Source of the DNA: Acidimicrobiaceae bacterium
GTDB taxonomy: Bacteria; Actinomycetota; Acidimicrobiia; Acidimicrobiales; UBA8190
DNA: 64,000 nucleotides
Direction: 5' to 3'
Assembly: GCA_003151475.1 (NCBI GenBank)
Contig: PLXQ01000077.1
Location: 124,001-188,000 of the forward strand
The notes under the pieces were generated by a model. It had not been told where the DNA came from. It made no database searches and saw only the letters and a list, made by a program, of their open reading frames with translations. Below, piece by piece: positions 62,461 to 64,000 of this stretch. Each line of letters begins with the position of its first letter. Positions within the stretch are counted from its first letter, which is position 1. Position numbers and translations under genes: made by a program.

Positions 62461-64000
62461 GTGGACATCGGCGCCCGAGAAAACGCCCGGGCCCGTGGCG
62501 CGTCTCTCGAGCGTCCTCTCCGAGGTCCTCTTCTGGTGGGAACGGTGCTGATGCTGGTGCTGTCGGGGTGTGCCGGCCCGGCCCGGGAGGCGGCGTCGAC
62601 GACGGCGAGCACGGCGGCGCGGCGGCCGGCCCCGACCACGACCTCGACCGCCGCCCCCACCGGCGCCGTCGCCCCGGTGGCGTGGTCGGGCTGTGGGTCG
62701 GATCTGCAGTGCGGCTCGGTGGCCGTGCCGCTCGACTACAGCCAACCGCAGGGCCGGATGATCGAGATCGCCGTCGAACGGCGGCCGGCGGCGGATCCGT
62801 CGCAGCGGATCGGTTCCCTCGTGATCAACCCGGGGGGACCGGGGACGTCGGGGATCGACGACCTGCCGAACGAACTGAGCGTGCTGACGCCCGGTCTGCT
62901 CGACCGCTTCGACATCGTCTCGTTCGATCCGCGCGGGGTGGAGAGGAGCGCTCCGGTCGAATGTTCACCGACGGCGCAGAGCTCGCCCCCGGCCACGGTG
63001 CCAGCGACACCGACGACGACGGCGGTGCCCGCGCCCTTGCCCGACCCCGTGCCCTTGGGGGTCGCCGCCCAGAGCGCCGCCGTGACCGAGGACACGGCCT
63101 ATGCCGCTTCGTGCCAGGAGTACTCCGACGGGATCCTGCCGTTCGTGGGCACGGTGGACGCCGCCCGGGACCTGGACCGGATCCGGGCCGCGCTGGGCGA
63201 CGCCAAGCTGACCTTCATCGGGCATTCCTACGGGACGTTGCTCGGCGCCGTCTACGCCGGGATGTACCCCGGTCATGTCCGGGCCATGGTGCTCGACGGG
63301 GCCATCGATCCCGCCCTCGGCACCGACCAGATGGCTCTCGACCAGGCCAAGGGTTTCGAATCGGTCCTGAACGACTTCTTCTCCTGGTGCGCGTCGTCGT
63401 CCTCGTGCCCGTGGCGGCCGGGCCCCGATCCCACACAGTCGCTGGTGGCGCTGATCGACGGCAGCAGGACGAAGCCCCTTCCCGGCGGTGGCGGGCGGAT
63501 GGCGGGGCCGGGGGAGTTCTACAACGCCCTTCTCGACGACCTCTACGCCCGCTCCTCGTGGCCGTCGCTCGGTGACGCCCTGGGCCAGGCGGCGGCCGGG
63601 AGCGGCAGCGACCTGATCGGTCTGTCCGACAGCTACGCGTCGGGGGGATCGACGAACGGTGGTGACGCCAACAACGCCATCAACTGCCTCGACCACCCCG
63701 TCTCACCGAAGCTGTCGACCTATCCGACGTTGGCGGCCCGGGCGGCGGCGGTGGCCCCCGTCTTCGGTCCCGTTCTCGCCTGGGGCCTGCTCCAGTGCGC
63801 CGTCTGGCCCATCGCCCCCACCCGCACCCCGGCACCGATCACCGCCGCCGGGGCACCCCTCATCTTGGTGGTGGGGACGACGGGCGACCCGGCCACGCCC
63901 TATCCCTGGGCCGTGGCCCTGGCCCAGGAGCTGCAGCACGGGGAGCTGGTGACCTGGCAGGGCGAGAACCACGTGGCCTACTTCTACAGCCCCTGCGTGC
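62461..64000 (+). CDS. secreted TAP-like alpha/beta hydrolase lipoprotein, 3' end outside window
   Basis: GTG 62461 starts a frame of 513 codons that runs off the right edge. The N-terminus has a signal peptide with lipobox LVLSGCAG, so it is anchored outside. After a Thr/Ala-rich linker comes an alpha/beta hydrolase domain: VINPGGPGTSG, FDPRGVERSAP, FIGHSYGTLLGAVYAGMYPG with the nucleophilic Ser, and VVGTTGDPATPYPWA with Asp. GENHVAYF holds His. This is the tripeptidyl aminopeptidase (TAP-like C-terminal) family. A few C-terminal residues are probably missing. Confidence 0.88.
   Translation, partial: MDIGARENARARGASLERPLRGPLLVGTVLMLVLSGCAGPAREAASTTASTAARRPAPTTTSTAAPTGAVAPVAWSGCGSDLQCGSVAVPLDYSQPQGRMIEIAVERRPAADPSQRIGSLVINPGGPGTSGIDDLPNELSVLTPGLLDRFDIVSFDPRGVERSAPVECSPTAQSSPPATVPATPTTTAVPAPLPDPVPLGVAAQSAAVTEDTAYAASCQEYSDGILPFVGTVDAARDLDRIRAALGDAKLTFIGHSYGTLLGAVYAGMYPGHVRAMVLDGAIDPALGTDQMALDQAKGFESVLNDFFSWCASSSSCPWRPGPDPTQSLVALIDGSRTKPLPGGGGRMAGPGEFYNALLDDLYARSSWPSLGDALGQAAAGSGSDLIGLSDSYASGGSTNGGDANNAINCLDHPVSPKLSTYPTLAARAAAVAPVFGPVLAWGLLQCAVWPIAPTRTPAPITAAGAPLILVVGTTGDPATPYPWAVALAQELQHGELVTWQGENHVAYFYSPCV

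Noticed and set aside
62346-62660. N-terminal extension of the Fpg/Nei frame
   Set aside because: Family members begin PELPEV directly after the initiator, and the extension overlaps the divergent hydrolase start.

Overview
The window is high-GC DNA with actinobacterial character. Evidence: frequent GTG starts, ATGA gene overlaps, DUF2510, DUF2630 and DUF2252 proteins, a Gram-positive style Tad/Flp pilus operon with no secretin gene, and several acyl-CoA genes. The mix, including secreted proteins with repeated SCPT-x-SDCWAVG units, suggests an Acidimicrobiia-like actinobacterium. That placement is an inference, not a proof.

Left part, about 1-36.6 kb, looks accessory. It starts with the 5' 4.1 kb of a huge DUF4011-helicase-nuclease gene (Hhe-like, cut by the window edge). 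A short, apparently frameshifted HicB-like ORF follows, overlapping a membrane NERD-domain protein. From 17.1 down to 6.3 kb on the minus strand there is a 12-gene Tad/Flp operon: two exported proteins, CpaB-like SAF protein, TadZ, TadA, TadB, TadC, an Flp-like pilin, two TadE-like and one TadG-like pseudopilin, and a membrane LysM / winged-helix / BTAD protein. After an IS1595 remnant and small membrane proteins or lipoproteins comes a two-gene module of AAA ATPase plus subtilisin-like protease (24.98-21.46 kb). It matches the architecture of the IetAS anti-phage / plasmid-incompatibility system. Beside it lie a sigma-70-like factor with a small partner gene and a divergent membrane protein. 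Then come an orphan DUF6431 gene, a complete IS256-family element and a glycan-decoration group (methyltransferase, GT2, GT11 fucosyltransferase, GDP-fucose synthase, FkbM methyltransferase). A tyrosine integrase directly next to tRNA-Lys closes this part, so it is probably an integrated element or a stack of them. Its far end was not found.

Right part, about 36.7-64 kb, looks like core chromosome with higher GC. It has three tRNAs (Lys, His, Arg), a 14-repeat secreted propeller-like protein, two GGDEF-EAL proteins, an orphan ParA, DedA, a kelch protein, an MBL hydrolase and a YceI protein with a well-formed promoter and palindromic operator. These are followed by DUF2252, an aldo/keto reductase, and a lipid or xenobiotic acyl-CoA block (thioesterase, two acyl-CoA synthetases, enoyl-CoA hydratase, FAD oxidoreductase, alpha/beta hydrolase). 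The last genes are DUF2630, an Fpg/Nei glycosylase and a truncated secreted TAP-like hydrolase at the right edge.

No CRISPR array, rRNA operon or riboswitch was seen. All functions are read from motifs by eye; no database search was run.
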